From contig OX359246.1 in assembly GCA_947179485.1 (NCBI GenBank), positions 56,151,632-56,215,631 on the forward strand: a stretch of DNA of 64,000 nt. The letters are read 5' to 3'. The translations under genes were made by a program, and so were the position numbers. Source of the stretch: Allacma fusca (taxonomy: Eukaryota; Arthropoda; Collembola; Symphypleona; Sminthuridae). This document shows positions 38,505 to 49,951 of this stretch, one piece after another (the first letter of the stretch is position 1; each line of letters opens with the position of its first letter). Below the pieces are notes generated by a model. The model was given only the letters and a program-made list of their open reading frames with translations, did no database searches and had not been told where the DNA came from.

Positions 38505-39427
38505 ATGGAAAAACGACAAAGTTTATCTCTCAGGTTCGCCCTGGTTGGGGATCCAATGGTAGGAAAAACCAGTTTAGCACTTGCATTCACAAGAGGCTTT
38601 TTCTGCCCTAAAAATACTCCAGAGTAAGTCTTGTTTCCAAGATAATCCTTACTATCATTCTGTTTTACTGTAATAATATTAATAATAATGATCATCATCA
38701 TCATCATTATCTTTCACATTTTTGATGCCCGTAGTTTTACTCAAATGCCCGAGACATATTGCAAGGAACTGATGATGGATGACATCAAGATTCTCGTGTC
38801 AGTCATCGATACTCCATCTTTGGATGGATGCTATTCAACTTTTCGGACTTCCGTGTATACTGGTGTAAGTAACGTTCTTGTATAAAAATATTTAGTATAA
38901 AGTTGTAAAGGTCATTGTCCTAAACAAAATTCCTGTAATGGTTTTTCCATCCAAAACAATTTTCGTTTTTTTTTTCAGATCAACTGTTTTATTATCTGCT
39001 ATGCCATTGACAATCCAAGCTCCCTTGCAAACGTCGAGAATCAATGGCTACCAGAAATCCATGAGATTTGTCCGAATGCACTGATTATTCTAGCAGGTGA
39101 CAATTTTTTTAATTTAATAACTATTTTTTTTATCTGCAAGAATTTAATTGGGTAACTTAATACATTCAACTTGAGAAGTTAGCAGTATTCCTAAGTATTT
39201 TAAAAAAATTGTCATTTCGTACAGGAACCCGACTTGATCTCCAAGCCACAGCTCCGAAAACTGTGAGTGAGACTGCAGGGGCCAAACTGGCGAAAATGTA
39301 CCTCTTTGATGGATTCGTTCAGTGTTCGGCTACATCACTGGAAAGCGTCGAGAAAGTATTCGTGGAAGCAGTCAAAGCTGTTGCGAAGGGAGGAAAATGT
39401 TTCTCAAAGAACTCGGCCGCATCGTGA
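38505..39427 (+). CDS. divergent Rho-like small GTPase
   Basis: Exons join(38505-38623, 38735-38864, 38979-39096, 39225-39427) close to 189 residues. P-loop GDPMVGKTS (G1) is intact. Switch I reads DFTQMPETY where Rho has PTVFDNY. G3, normally DTAGQE, is DTPSLDG. The Rho-typical WxPEI follows (NQWLPEI), then G4 TRLDL (usually TKxDL) and G5 QCSAT. The helical Rho insert is not evident. The C-terminus, KCFSKNSAAS, has no CAAX box and only weak basic character, so prenylation is not expected. Loss of the catalytic Gln of G3 predicts poor GTP hydrolysis, as in Rnd-type Rho proteins; this is inference. AATAAA at 39659-39664 lies about 230 bp past the stop. Confidence 0.85.
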
Positions 39428-39658
39428 AATTCCAAATACGATTCATACATACATATTTAACTCAACTGTTATTATTATTTTTAAATTGTGTTTAACCCCT
39501 TTCAACGTTTCACTATATAATGTTCATAAAACTTCTGGGTTTTTTGTTTACTATCCCCCATATATTTTCAATGTAGAGTAACAGTTAATATAAGTATTCT
39601 TCTAATGTTTAGGAATATTTGTAGCTTTCTTTCACGTTTGTAAGAATATCTTAAGCGC

Positions 39659-39664
39659 AATAAA
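39659..39664 (+). terminator. AATAAA polyadenylation signal of the Rho-like gene
   Basis: AATAAA in the 3' flank of the Rho-like gene, 230 bp after its stop and about 100 bp before the stop of the convergent MSP-domain gene on the other strand. Confidence 0.45.
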
Positions 39665-39761
39665 CGCATTGTGTATTTGTTAGTACTTTTATTTACTTTT
39701 ATTATATATGTATGTATATAAGAATAAATTGTTCCGTTTTGATATTTGAAATAATTGGCTT

Positions 39762-41831
39762 TTAAAATCCCAGATATTCTTTAAAAATCTCCCAGCGACC
39801 AGGTGGCGCTGGGTTCGGGTTGTGACAACTCTGTTTAGGACTACATCCCAGCCAATCAAACATGTCGAAGTAGCTTGGCATTTTGAAGGATGGGGGAACA
39901 GGATGAAAACTTGAGTAGATGAGAACGCTGATGAATAAGAATAGGACACAGTGTCCGATGCATTGGCGCAATTCAATCTTGAGGTGTCTGGTCTGCCTTT
40001 TCATGTTCTTGAGATGCCAGAACCAACCATCCATTTGATTTTTCTGGGAATAGAAAATCAAAACAATTTTCTAATTTTTATTTGTAACTACAGTAGCAGG
40101 CGATAAGAAAGAGCAATTCCGCTAATACGGTCTTACGCATGTCATAAAATTGTACTGATCATCCTCCAAAGGCCAAACGCTGTAGAATTCTTCTTCGGAA
40201 ATCTGATTCGACTTTATGCGGACGTGTTTCGTATTGCCCCACATTGAATTTAACCAGCGATGGTTGCAGCTTATTGCTGAAAGCAAAGATTCGGGTGTGT
40301 ACTTCGGAAAATATTGATGTAAGTAATTGATGGTGTGCTCTTCTGCTGCGATCCTGGGGAAGAAATTGCTTCCAAACGCCTATGTCATTTACGGAAAATG
40401 TTATGAATTTCGGCCATACTTTTTTATTAATAGTTCAAAAAAAGATTGTGGAATCGTACCCGCCACAAAACCCGAAGTTTTTCTGGTTTCATTTGATTTC
40501 GGGTGTAAACTGGCGTCGCGAAGATTTTAAACACTTCGCTAGCAATGTCCTTGAATGTGAACTCGAATCTAGGGTTTGTTTTCACAAACACTTCTTGATT
40601 ACAGCAAGGACCGATCATACCGATATTGGGCGTGATGACAAACATCTCTGACTCAGAACATTTCACCTGTACAGAAATATTATGGGAAAATAAGCCCAAG
40701 TGTTAATATATGTCCCCCAGCAAAAAGAAAATCATTTTATTGGTTCTTACGCAATATGTCATGAAGTATTCGGAAATGTTTTGAAATTTTATTATGGCTC
40801 CAAACGAATTCCGGCGGTCACAAGATGACTCGAATACTAAAGTAGGGGGCACCACAAGGCGATGCAGTTTCTTAAGAATCTCTCTATCTTTCTCTTCCTC
40901 GTCTTCCGATGTGTTCAAAATTGAGTTGAGAAAATCATTGTCCTGGTAAGTCACTTCTGCGCACAATTGAACGGAGGGTAGTATAGCATAATTTATTATT
41001 ATTTTGTAGGAGAGATTTCTAGTGTTACCAGAATATCCAGGACCAACACCGATTCCAGCGTGGATTCCATCCAATGGAGGCAGCCCTTTGGAAGTTGTTG
41101 AGGTGTTTGTACCCTGACTGGATTTATTTTTAACAAGTCTGGTGCGACTGCGCTGTGAAACCACTGCGCTTCTCCCTAATTCACTTGTAGCCCTCTGTGT
41201 AGATGCAGGTGAATTAATCGCTTGAGTTTTGACACGAGGCATGAACATTGAAGTTTCGCTCGAAGAATTTTCAATTTGAGCTGTGCTTGAGGCTTGATAA
41301 AATTGCGGCTCATCAATTGTGTTGTCATTTCTGGTTAGGCAGGATAACAACACATTATTTAATTAATGATTATGAGAAACACATTTTTTCCTGGATCTGG
41401 ATAATATTACGGTTATCTTCTCACATTTTTTGAAGGGTATTATCATCCAACTGTATGTTTTTGTGATTTCGTGGAAAACATTCTTCTTCCGAACGATCTG
41501 AAAAACTTGCATGAATTGGGACAGCTGAAAGTTTAACACCGATAATCATGTTTTTTTAAATGTAAATTAGACATTTAATTTCACTGCATATCTTTACGTT
41601 ATTTATGCTAAATACTAATCATGTATGGTGTGGGAACTAAATCATATTAAAATTTGGGTATACGTAATAAGAGTTGTGGCATTGTAGGTTTTTAACCTTA
41701 CCTGATTCACTGGCCCTCATTAAATTTTTAGGTCGAGGATTTCTGTGAGGGGTGCCAGGTCGCTTTTGCCTGTCTTTCTCACTAGCAAACATAGATCCCC
41801 GTCGGGTTCTGAGAACCCGGTTCTTATCCAT
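39762..41831 (-). CDS. MSP-domain membrane protein (MOSPD/VAP-like)
   Basis: Minus-strand exons 41702-41831, 41425-41497, 40751-41330, 40460-40666, about 40137-40350, 39762-40043. All splices except the one near 40350-40460 agree in phase; that acceptor is unresolved. Residues about 1-150 are basic, Ser/Thr-rich and low-complexity. The following domain, VVPPTLVFESS...IIKFQNISEYFMTYCVKCSE then ITPNIGMIGPCCNQEVFVKT, matches the major sperm protein fold (PtevvF...l.N.s...yaykVktt....v.P..G.i.P), as in VAP and MOSPD1/3, which bind FFAT peptides at the ER. The last exon has one clear helix (CVLFLFISVLIYSSF) and a Trp-rich approach, so it is probably anchored in a membrane. The exact orthologue is unknown. 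Confidence 0.65.
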
Positions 41832-42011
41832 TTCGATACCGTTTGATTCTGTGAACTGTAATAATAATAGGACCTATGCTAAAATTGCCGACAGGTGCCT
41901 CCCACTCAGCACACTCAGCACGTCAATCAAAAGATCAAAACGGTCGAGTTCGGTGCCATCAAATTCGTCCAACTTTATTTGAATTTTTATGTCACTGAAA
42001 TTATCACATAC

Positions 42012-43968
42012 TAGCAATCAAGCCATCCGCCGAAGTGGATGTGATGTCTCGTAGCAATGAATATTAATAATAATTTGAATGAAACAATAATGCTCCATGT
42101 TCAAATACCGGTAGAATTTTTTTTGTAGTAATTACACAGAATTATTACATGCAATACCAAAACAGGAAAATAATCTTAAAATGAAAGGGATTTAGTTATG
42201 TGATTTACCCCGTCTCTATTGAAGAAATTACCTGATATTCAATAATAATTTACACTTTTAACAACATTTCGTATATAGCTGTTTGTAGTAACTTCAATGC
42301 TGTTCTGGCCTTGTTTGTTGTTACAATAAACAAAAATCTCATGGAAGCTGACATGGAGGTTTGTAACCCAGCATTAACCAAAATAAACTCATTCAATTTT
42401 TTCTAGCACAAATTTGGGTAAATATTGGGTCAGCTAATTTTTAAAAATTACGTTAGGATGCCCATAAGTCCGCTGACAAAACAATAAATTTCAGAATTAT
42501 TTTAAATTAATCTGATGTTGCGGAGCATAACTGTTTTTTAAATAATTAAATGTTGTTGTGATCAGTAGGCTATATATGGTGGTCACAAAAATTTTCACCG
42601 AACCTGTACCTGACATTGAGCTCAGGTATATTTTTTAAACCCGAACTTGATCGTAACCCGACCTGTAATATCAGGTGCGGATCCTGGATGTACCCGCACT
42701 TGACCCTAATCTGAGGTACTTTTTTTGTAGCTGACCCGAACTTGACCCGAACCCGACCCGACGGGTATTTTTCAGGTACTACCTGACACCTGCAAGCAGC
42801 TCTGACAAATGACAGCTACGTCATTTTAATTCATTTAATGTCTAAGATGTATTGACGGACGATTTACCCAAAGGTAGAATTTAGTGATGGTTAAAAGATG
42901 ATGACGGATCATGTAAGCCACAATGTACTAAATATGCAAAGGCGTTCATAATAAGTACGGGTAATTTATTCTAATTAACCATACAAATTCCAAGATGAAA
43001 GATATAACCATGTTGGTAACTTATTTAGCATTGCAGTGTTTCTGTTCTCTCTTTTTTACATTATTTTTACATTTTTGAATTCTGAAATGACATTATTTTT
43101 CGTTGACTTGGACTGCATTACGCTTAAAACTTGGTTACTTTACCTAAAGCCTGTCCAAGTCAGCAAAAAAGAAAACGTTAAAAATAAAAAATATTTTATT
43201 TTAAAGCATTAAATTTAATTTCTGTTCTCTTTTTTAATTTTTCTGCTTTGTAAGGGACTGTGTACTAATGACGTCATACATTTAGGGGGGAGGGGGAGTA
43301 GCAGAATGAGTGACTTCAGGTGACAGGAGGAGGGGAGGGTTAAGTGTTGTCTGACATCATAGAAAAATAACGAGGGTTTATTGTACTACGTAAAAGCAGT
43401 AATCTTAGAAATTTTAGAATTTAGTTACAACAAATCTTTTTGATGGCTTTCACAGACATCGGAATCCAGCCACACAATATGCACAAATTATTAATATTTT
43501 ACTAAATCCCGCTTTAATCAAGGATGCAGCCTTTATTGTATTAACGAATACATGAGTATTACACATGACTTCAGATGGTGGGGGTGGGGTTGACAGAATA
43601 TGATTTGATGTGATTTTGGGGGAGGGGGTGTTCAAAAGTGGGCAATTTGGAGTGACGTCATTAGTACACAGTCCCTAATCTAAAATGGTATTCTTTTGTG
43701 TTGACTTGGATAGGATCAAGTTGCAGTAACACTTGGTTACTATAACTTAAGCCTGTCCAAGTAAACAAAAAATAAATGTTAAAAAAGAATAGCTGTCTAT
43801 ATTATTATTTCTTTCATTTAAGCAAAAATAATAATTTCTTTAAAATCAAATCAAAGCATTTTTTTAAGAATGGAAAACAAATTAACCGCCATGCTTCACT
43901 TCAACATGTCATGTACATAATGACGACTGCCACCATCATGACAATCACTTTCAAATTAGTATAAAGGA
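42012..43968 (-). mobile_element. Helitron family 1, copy D
   Basis: Minus-strand element. The 3' end is CTAG (42012-42015) followed by T, behind a hairpin-forming ATCCACTTCGGCGGAT. The 5' end is TCCTTTATACTAATTTGAAAG at 43968, starting with the canonical TC. The interior shares TTGGTAACTTATTTAGCATTGCAG and neighbouring blocks with copies A, B and C. It is interrupted by hAT-like sequence at about 42590-42804. No protein is left. Confidence 0.8.
42590..42804. mobile_element. hAT-type end with GACCCGAAC-word arm
   Basis: The right end read on the minus strand begins CAGAGCTGCTTGCAGGTG, a typical hAT terminus, and the following arm is built of ACCCGAACTTGACCCGAACC words. The left end is not clear, so no target duplication can be named. 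It lies inside Helitron copy D. Confidence 0.6.
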
Positions 43969-44400
43969 CTAGCATTCAAGCCACCCACCAAGGTGGATGG
44001 GAAAACGGATTGCAATAATTTGTAATTTATAAAAAACGTTAAACTTAAAATTATATAATTAGGCCGTTTGTAAATGCAACGGATCCTTTAAACCTCCAAA
44101 CCGTATCGATTGGGTTAAATATGTAACAGAAACCAACTTCGCTTATTAATGGTTGTATATGTTAATTTTTTTCATTACTTCCCTTGCAAAAAGCTAAATT
44201 TAAAAATTTTAAAGACATATGTGAATTTGAGGGGGGTCAACTCTGGACCGGTCAGGGGGGAAAAAACTAGACCCACAGATTCCATGCAGAAAGGCATTTC
44301 TATTTATACTGGTGAATGAAAGGTCAAAATAGGATTAGCTGTTTTTTAAAAACTGAAGCCTCTCCTTTTACTACGTGAAGGCGGTACTCAAAGAATAAGT
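43969..44400 (-). mobile_element. Helitron family 1, copy E (3' part)
   Basis: The 3' end CTAG at 43969-43972 with hairpin arms CCACCCACCAAGGTGGATGG, then blocks also found before the ends of copies A and B (the CTTTTTGCAAGG, TTGGTTTCTG and TGCATGGAATCTG regions). Similarity fades near 44400. It abuts the 5' end of copy D with no base between. Confidence 0.8.
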
Positions 44401-45490
44401 TTTAGAAAGCGCAAGAAGCGACAAGTCGGGACCCATTCTGGGGCACAAGTTTTAAGACGAGTTAAATCATGTAAATTTTGGGCGTAGACCTACCCCAAGT
44501 GGTGGTTCAGCGATGTGGAATCCTAGACTGGAAGGACTTCCCACAGATGGGATGTTACTTATGTTGTAGGATAATTGGCAATGGCCAAGCTGGACTTTTC
44601 GGCTGTAAAAGCAATTGCATGTGCATATGCATGTGTGACTGTAGCACTAAAGTTACGTTAATGGCTATATTGTAATACGTTGATTAAGGACTAAAAGGAC
44701 ACAACACAGTTATTTATTTTAACTTTATTGTAAAAATAAATAACAGATGATTGTCATTCCTTGGGTCTATACTACATTTAATGGAATATTTTGACTGTAT
44801 TATAAGGCAACTCTGCGTTTAGATGAGCCCTTGAATAAGTACTTAAGGCTAGAAATAGTCAAGTACACATGCATGAGCTGTGAGAGGTGAGAGCAGATGG
44901 GATGGGTTGCCATAGAGTACAGTAAGCAGCACTGGAGTGATAAATTTGCTTGCTTGGTAAAGTGCAGAGGAGAACAAAAATATTATAAGTTCGAGCTACC
45001 ACTCGAGCAACCAGATGCTGTTTTTACGTCCCAGTGTATTGGTCAAGATGCGTCCTCTAGGAGTTTAGTGACAGATCACCCTTCATAGATTACTGTGAAA
45101 CGTAAACTGCAAAATCCGGTGGGAAAAGTTACGGCTTTGCATTTTGCAATCCACAAACGCAAAGTAAAATGGTGGAACAAAAACTTTTCAAAAACAAATG
45201 AAAAGGGGAAATTGAGGAGTGAAAAACGCTTGGTGAAATAGGCCCCTGGACATATAATTCCTGATTCTTCTGTCCAATATGATATGGACAGCGAAAGGGG
45301 CAGGAGTGGTCTGCAGGAAGATATCGGATACCGATATTATATGTGTAAGAACTGTAGAGTGTAGCCATCTGTACTCACGTCGAAGTGATTCTTCACATCG
45401 TGGAGTATTTGAATCGTATGATTGCGAGCGGTGATTGAATTGTATTGTATTACTATAATTTCTAATTTGTTGTCTTAGTAAAATAAAACC
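44401..45490. other. no gene recognised
   Basis: Unassigned sequence between Helitron copy E and the ACTATA-word element. The 63-codon frame at 44897-45088 matches no family I know and has no splice context. Confidence 0.4.
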
Positions 45491-45494
45491 TGTA

Positions 45495-46267
45495 TATAAT
45501 GGTTTTCCTACGGACGCCAAAATTTGACCACTATAGACAGGGACCACTATATAAGTATATAGTGGTCACGGGTCACTACATAAATACATACACATCCAGG
45601 CATACCAGCACGAATCCGACAAAGTTTTACTTATACAGTATACGTTATTGAAAATCAGTTATTTTACACGTTTTTAAAATAGTCGCCAATTTTTGGACAT
45701 TTTTAACTCTTCAACAAGCTCACTCTGGGATTTCCCATTTTCAATACTTTCAGTAATTGTAAGTTTCTTAGAGAGAGTGAGAACTTTGCGTAACTTCGAT
45801 CGAATGATTACTAAATTATTTGATTTCTTGCAAAGCAACTAATAATTATATTATGATGATTAAAATCCAGTAGTAATTAATTTAAAATACTTCAAAGCAC
45901 TAATAAGAAACAAGGTACTTAAATACTGGATATATAAATAAGCATTTGATGTAGTACAAATACACAGTACGAAACCGCTTCAAATACTTAAAAACGTACG
46001 CCGAATGACTAATTGAGTTAAACTCATGCAGATGTGTTATTGGTTCGGGTTCACGCAAGTTGTATCCCTTCGTTCTGACTGGTTGAACACTATATACAGG
46101 TCCTTCAAGCTGCATTTTTAACTAAAGGGGTATGATAATTAGTCCACTATGAGCAGGTTTCCACTATATAGAAAACCATTATATAGAGGGAGTTTCCTAT
46201 GTTAAAGCATAGGAGGTGGGACCGGGAAGTAAAATGTGACCACTATAAATAGGAATCCATTATATGA
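45495..46267. mobile_element. inverted-repeat element with GACCACTATA words
   Basis: The left end starts TATAATGGTTTTCCTA and the right end, inverted, TATAATGGATTCCTAT. Both arms hold repeated CCACTATA / TATAGTGG words (45530-45585; 46090-46260). The style resembles pogo/Tigger non-autonomous copies, but no clean target duplication was found. It borders the helicase fragment at 46280. Confidence 0.5.
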
Positions 46268-46279
46268 ACGGAAATTAGT

Positions 46280-46465
46280 ATGAACGCCCACCAGGTGACA
46301 ATTATAGAAGGGTTCACAGGCTGTGGCAAGACTACTCAGGTGCCACAGTTCCTCCTGGATGATGCAGTAGAAAAAAATAAATTCTGCAGGAATGTAGTCA
46401 CTCAACCGAGGCGAATTGCTGCATTGTCTGTAGCTAACCGAGTTTGTTGGGATCAAGGGTGGGAG
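46280..46465 (+). pseudogene. TDRD9/spindle-E-like DEAH helicase fragment, motif I
   Basis: Sixty-two codons with EGFTGCGKTTQVPQFLLDDA (Walker A, motif I) and NVVTQPRRIAALSVANRV (motif Ia), followed by a plausible donor GAG|GTCAGG. These are the first helicase motifs of DEAH RNA helicases, closest by eye to the piRNA factors TDRD9/spindle-E. The next helicase motifs are on the opposite strand to the right, so this exon cannot join them as the DNA stands. Either a broken copy or a rearrangement. Confidence 0.75.
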
Positions 46466-46479
46466 GTCAGGTTTTGAGG

Positions 46480-46929
46480 TATTGTATCTCCTCTCGTGCT
46501 TCTCAAAGGAATCAAAGGAAGCAACGTTAACGTTCATTTCATAAATATCTGGAGCAAGTTTTGGTTGTTCGTAGAAATCAACTTTGTAAATCTTGGGCTA
46601 AAACAAAAAAAGCATGATAACATCATTCACTCATCAAAAATTATTGTATTCACAATGTCATTGTTAAAACTTTACCATTTCAATGCCATGGATATTATTG
46701 ATATAATGCTCAGTCACAGGGTATGTGGTCAGATGAGGTATTTGGACCATAACCGTTCCTAACGTGTTCCCGTTCAACCTCCAGTTAGGAAAGTAGTCCA
46801 TGAATTTCTTCGCATTGAGAGTAGCCGACATAAGAATCACTTTTGTGTATGTATCTTGCCGTTCAATCATGATTCGTTTGATTACGAGCATCAGAAGATC
46901 GGTATCCAAATCACGCCCGTGAACTTCGT
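46480..46929 (-). pseudogene. TDRD9/spindle-E-like DEAH helicase fragment, motifs II-III
   Basis: Two consecutive minus-strand exons with good splice sites: 46676-46929 (DEVHGRDLDTDLLMLV, motif II with Gly for the usual Glu/Gln/Cys after DEVH; KVILMSATLNAKKF, motif III) and about 46480-46597 (KPKIYKVDFYEQPKLAPDIY). Spacing and sequence follow TDRD9. The upstream exon with motif I is not on this strand; instead it lies to the left on the + strand (46280-46465), and the second exon runs into it at about 46470-46485. DEVHGR departs from the usual DEVHER. Confidence 0.75.
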
Positions 46930-47552
46930 CTGAAATAAAAAGTGCCGCAAATATTAACACTGACAAATAAATAGCTACATTTACACTCATAATAGTAACA
47001 TACTTTCGCAATACGCTAAAGTTCTTGATTATTACCTTACTTGATTTTGACTACAAAAGGGACTTCTGTCGCAGAGGAGAGCTTTAATTTTCAGCTCGCT
47101 GTGCTTCCCGGCATATACCAATTGCTTGCAGCATACTGGTAGCTAGCAATATTACTCAATTTCCGATTAACACTTAAAAGCGCTAATCATAATTATTATA
47201 AACATTAGACATAAATCATCAAAAGATTAAATTAAGTCTGGTAGTGAGAAAAACTACGTTCGGTTACAGCACTGACGAACTTGAGGAGAGAATTTTAATG
47301 ACTGAACTTTGTACACATAAGTGTGAGATTCTTATTAGTAAAAAGCAAATGGAATTGAAAGTACTTATTGCAACTGTTTTTATCTATAATGTCAGATAAA
47401 TTCTCAGAATTTGTATTGCTAAGTTATTTGCTCACTATGGTTTAATTACAATCCTTTACATCCATACATTTGATCTTTATATCCCTAAAAACATCATTAG
47501 GAATTAAGGATTGATTTGTAGGAACCATGGACTTTAGTAACTGTTGAGAAGT
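46930..47552. other. no gene recognised
   Basis: AT-rich sequence right of the helicase fragment. No further helicase exon could be recognised on either strand. Confidence 0.4.
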
Positions 47553-47594
47553 GAAATGGCATAGTTTTGGCTATAGCCAAAACTATGCCATTTC
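47553..47594. repeat. 42-bp perfect palindrome
   Basis: GAAATGGCATAGTTTTGGCTA is followed at once by its exact reverse complement, with no spacer. Could form a cruciform or hairpin. No association with a gene is visible. Confidence 0.95.
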
Positions 47595-47717
47595 AAAGTA
47601 TTCAAATATATATATAAGTATATTCAAAGTATACTCTGTAGCAGTAGTAACTGTTGCTGCTATTAGTTTTAATTGAAGAAAGTGAAATTATTTTATTTAG
47701 CTATTTTTATCATTTCT

Positions 47718-47818
47718 AAGCTATTTGACAATAGCAAAAGTATTGAATATTACTTTTATACTAATAATAAGCTATTTGACAATAGCAAAAGTATTGAATA
47801 TTACTTTTATACTAATAA
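47718..47818. repeat. tandem duplication of about 50 bp
   Basis: Two near-identical copies of a block starting GCTATTTGACAATAGCAAAA sit next to each other, ending exactly at the 3' end of the Helitron at 47819. Each block itself begins with a small inverted repeat (CTATTTGACAATAG). Confidence 0.8.
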
Positions 47819-49496
47819 CTAGTAAAAGCCCTGCTCCGCAGGGAGATTTGCTTGCCGTCTTGGTTTGTTGTAACATGTCAAAACCTGCGTGATAATAGTC
47901 TAGATAGATAGCGGAATAAAAGCCAATTAAAATGCTAAACATCGATAAAAACTTGAAAAAATCATGGTTGAGCGCACTGCGGAACTTCACACTAACACAC
48001 TGTGCATGTCCCATGTTTGATCCCTTGACCGCGGCTGGGAGTTGGTCCCGCATACATTTTTACAAATCAGTAAATTTAACGATTAAAAACTTCCTTAAAA
48101 CAATATTTATTGTAAACGTTTCATTTCTGTCATCAAGTATTTTGCTTTGATGCTTAGTGTCTACAATTTTTACTTTAGCTTTCCTTCTATATATAGCTCT
48201 GCAAAGTTTATAATATTTCGGGCTCCACACAATTAACTCTATAAATACCATTCCATTCACCCAGTAGTCCCCCCTGATCCTCAGTTTTGTCGAGATGTAC
48301 ATACTTTTTACACTGTATTGAGAAGTCTCTCTAAAAAATTCTACATAGAGCTGACCATGAGTAAACGGTTTTGATAACCAAATGCCTACTTTCCTATAAA
48401 ACAAACGGGTATCACCCTCATTTGAAATTAGTGTAACTTGGGAAAGAAACATGGTGTCCCATTCCGCCCTTCCTGTTAAAACCCTAGCGAAGATTCTCTT
48501 TGAGCGGATCAAGCCACCACCTACGTCGGTAGATAACCTCCATTTCCCAATAACAACGCCAACAGTATAACTGCTTGATCCGGTAGTATTAAAATTGTAT
48601 TGCTGAAGTGATTTTTTTATCGAATATGTTTTAAATAATCATGTTTGGTTCTGAAATACAATTTCGTATGACTATAATCTATTACACAACTTCTTTAAAT
48701 ACACAATTACTTGTGTAGGTTCCTTCACCTTTCTGCAGTGTCATTTACAATGATCTTAATCTTTATTTTTGATTTTTCGAAAATGCAACATACAGTTGAC
48801 CATGTAAAAACATTGGCTTCGATACATAAATATCAACTGTTTCAAAACTTTTCCTTGATAATTTTTCATCCTCACAACAAAGCTTACGTTAAATTATAGT
48901 AATTATTAAGAAAGCCCAAAGGTCTCACGTCGCAAGACCCCGGGACAGCTGACCGTGACAATGCCACTGCCCTTGCTACTGTATAATGCTTCAATAGTTT
49001 ATTTTTTAAATTTGTTTAGAAATACTAATTTGAATGAGTGGGCCGTCTTGGTACTGAATGGCTACCCGTGACAATTTCGCCGCCGTTGCTACTGTATCCG
49101 GCTTTAATAATTCATCTTTTAATTAAAAAAAAATTCTTTCCTTTAATTTGAAGGAGTGTGCCGTCTTGGTGGTAAATGGCTGTCCGTGACAATGTCGCCG
49201 CCATTGGTACTGTATAATTCTTTAATAATTTATTCAATTTTTAAAAAAAATAATTTTAATAATTCATTTAGCGCGCGTAAAATTTCAAATCCGCATTACA
49301 CCAAGACAAAGACGAAGACTGTCCACTCTTTGAATTTAGTAGAGAGGATGCTTTTTTATTTTTTGTGCTTTTTTACAATATGCTTTTTTATTTTTTGTAC
49401 TTATTCACGCAGATGTTTTTATATTTTTTGCTCTTTTTTAACAACATGCTTTTTTACTCTTTGTACTTATTTAAGCAGATGTTTTTATATTTTTGA
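47819..49496 (-). mobile_element. Helitron family 2, copy H1, with helicase remnant
   Basis: The 3' end (minus strand) is CTAG at 47819-47822, preceded by the hairpin CCCTGCGGAGCAGGG (47829-47843), and the flanking base is T as Helitrons require. On the minus strand near 48270-48490 the frame reads LTGRAEWDTMFLSQVTLI, then YRKVGIWLSKPFTHGQLYVE and FFRETSQ, the C-terminal end of a Helitron Pif1-type helicase (family: vGiyLp.pvFshGQlYVAlSRv). The TINKSQGQ segment expected before it is absent. Three 120-bp units (48950-49260) and T-rich 60-bp units (49340-49496) follow. Its 5' part continues at about 51192-51265 behind an insertion. Confidence 0.8.
48950..49260. repeat. 120-bp tandem units of Helitron family 2
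   Basis: Three degenerate units each containing AATTTGAAAGAGTGGGCCGT, GAATGGCTGCCCGTGACAAT and GTCGCCGCC...GCTACTGTATAATGC. The same array recurs at 53130-53199 plus 54114-54250 (inverted), 55385-55669 and 61625-61920. Tandem arrays of this kind are known in Helentron-like elements. Confidence 0.8.
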
Positions 49497-49951
49497 GAAG
49501 TTGCTTTTAAAGGCTACGTGCCCAGGTCTATGTGCATGCCCAAGTCTGTCCAGAATCCCTAAAAAAGCAACCTCTATGCTTTCACCCATACCTCAAAAAG
49601 TGCCTTTTCCTGATATCTCCTGACCAACTAGATGTAATTCCACTATCAAAAGCTTAAAGTCAATGGGAGATCATTTCGAACCTCCATGAATATTTATGTT
49701 CGCGTAACCCTTAAATTTTAGGAGCCCTTCGCAAAAATAAACAAAAATTGGAGGCAAATGACGAATTTAAGTTGCATGGTGACCGTTCATTTAACATTGG
49801 AAAATATTTGAAGGTGTTCCACTAATCAGAAATGCATGAAATTGTATCGTAAGACGCTTTTTATAACTAGGATGTTGCTATAAAATTTTGGTGCTGTGAT
49901 CTTTAAGGGATCACCCCTTAAATATTAGTTGAATCCTTAAGTTGGATTACC

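Noticed and set aside
44897-45088. 63-codon frame MGWVAIEYSKQHW...
   Set aside because: No family recognised, no splice context, inside a repeat-rich stretch.
47772-48053. Frame beginning MRDQLPAAVKGSNMGHAQ, repeated at 55102-55371 and in part at 52777-53007
   Set aside because: Conserved only because it is the 3' subterminal DNA of Helitron family 2; no protein family resemblance and variable endings.
49156-49623. Phe/Leu/Cys-rich frame that looks like a membrane protein
   Set aside because: It spans the 60-bp T-rich tandem repeats of the Helitron; equivalent frames recur at 51425-51810, 58089-58358 and 62043-62346.
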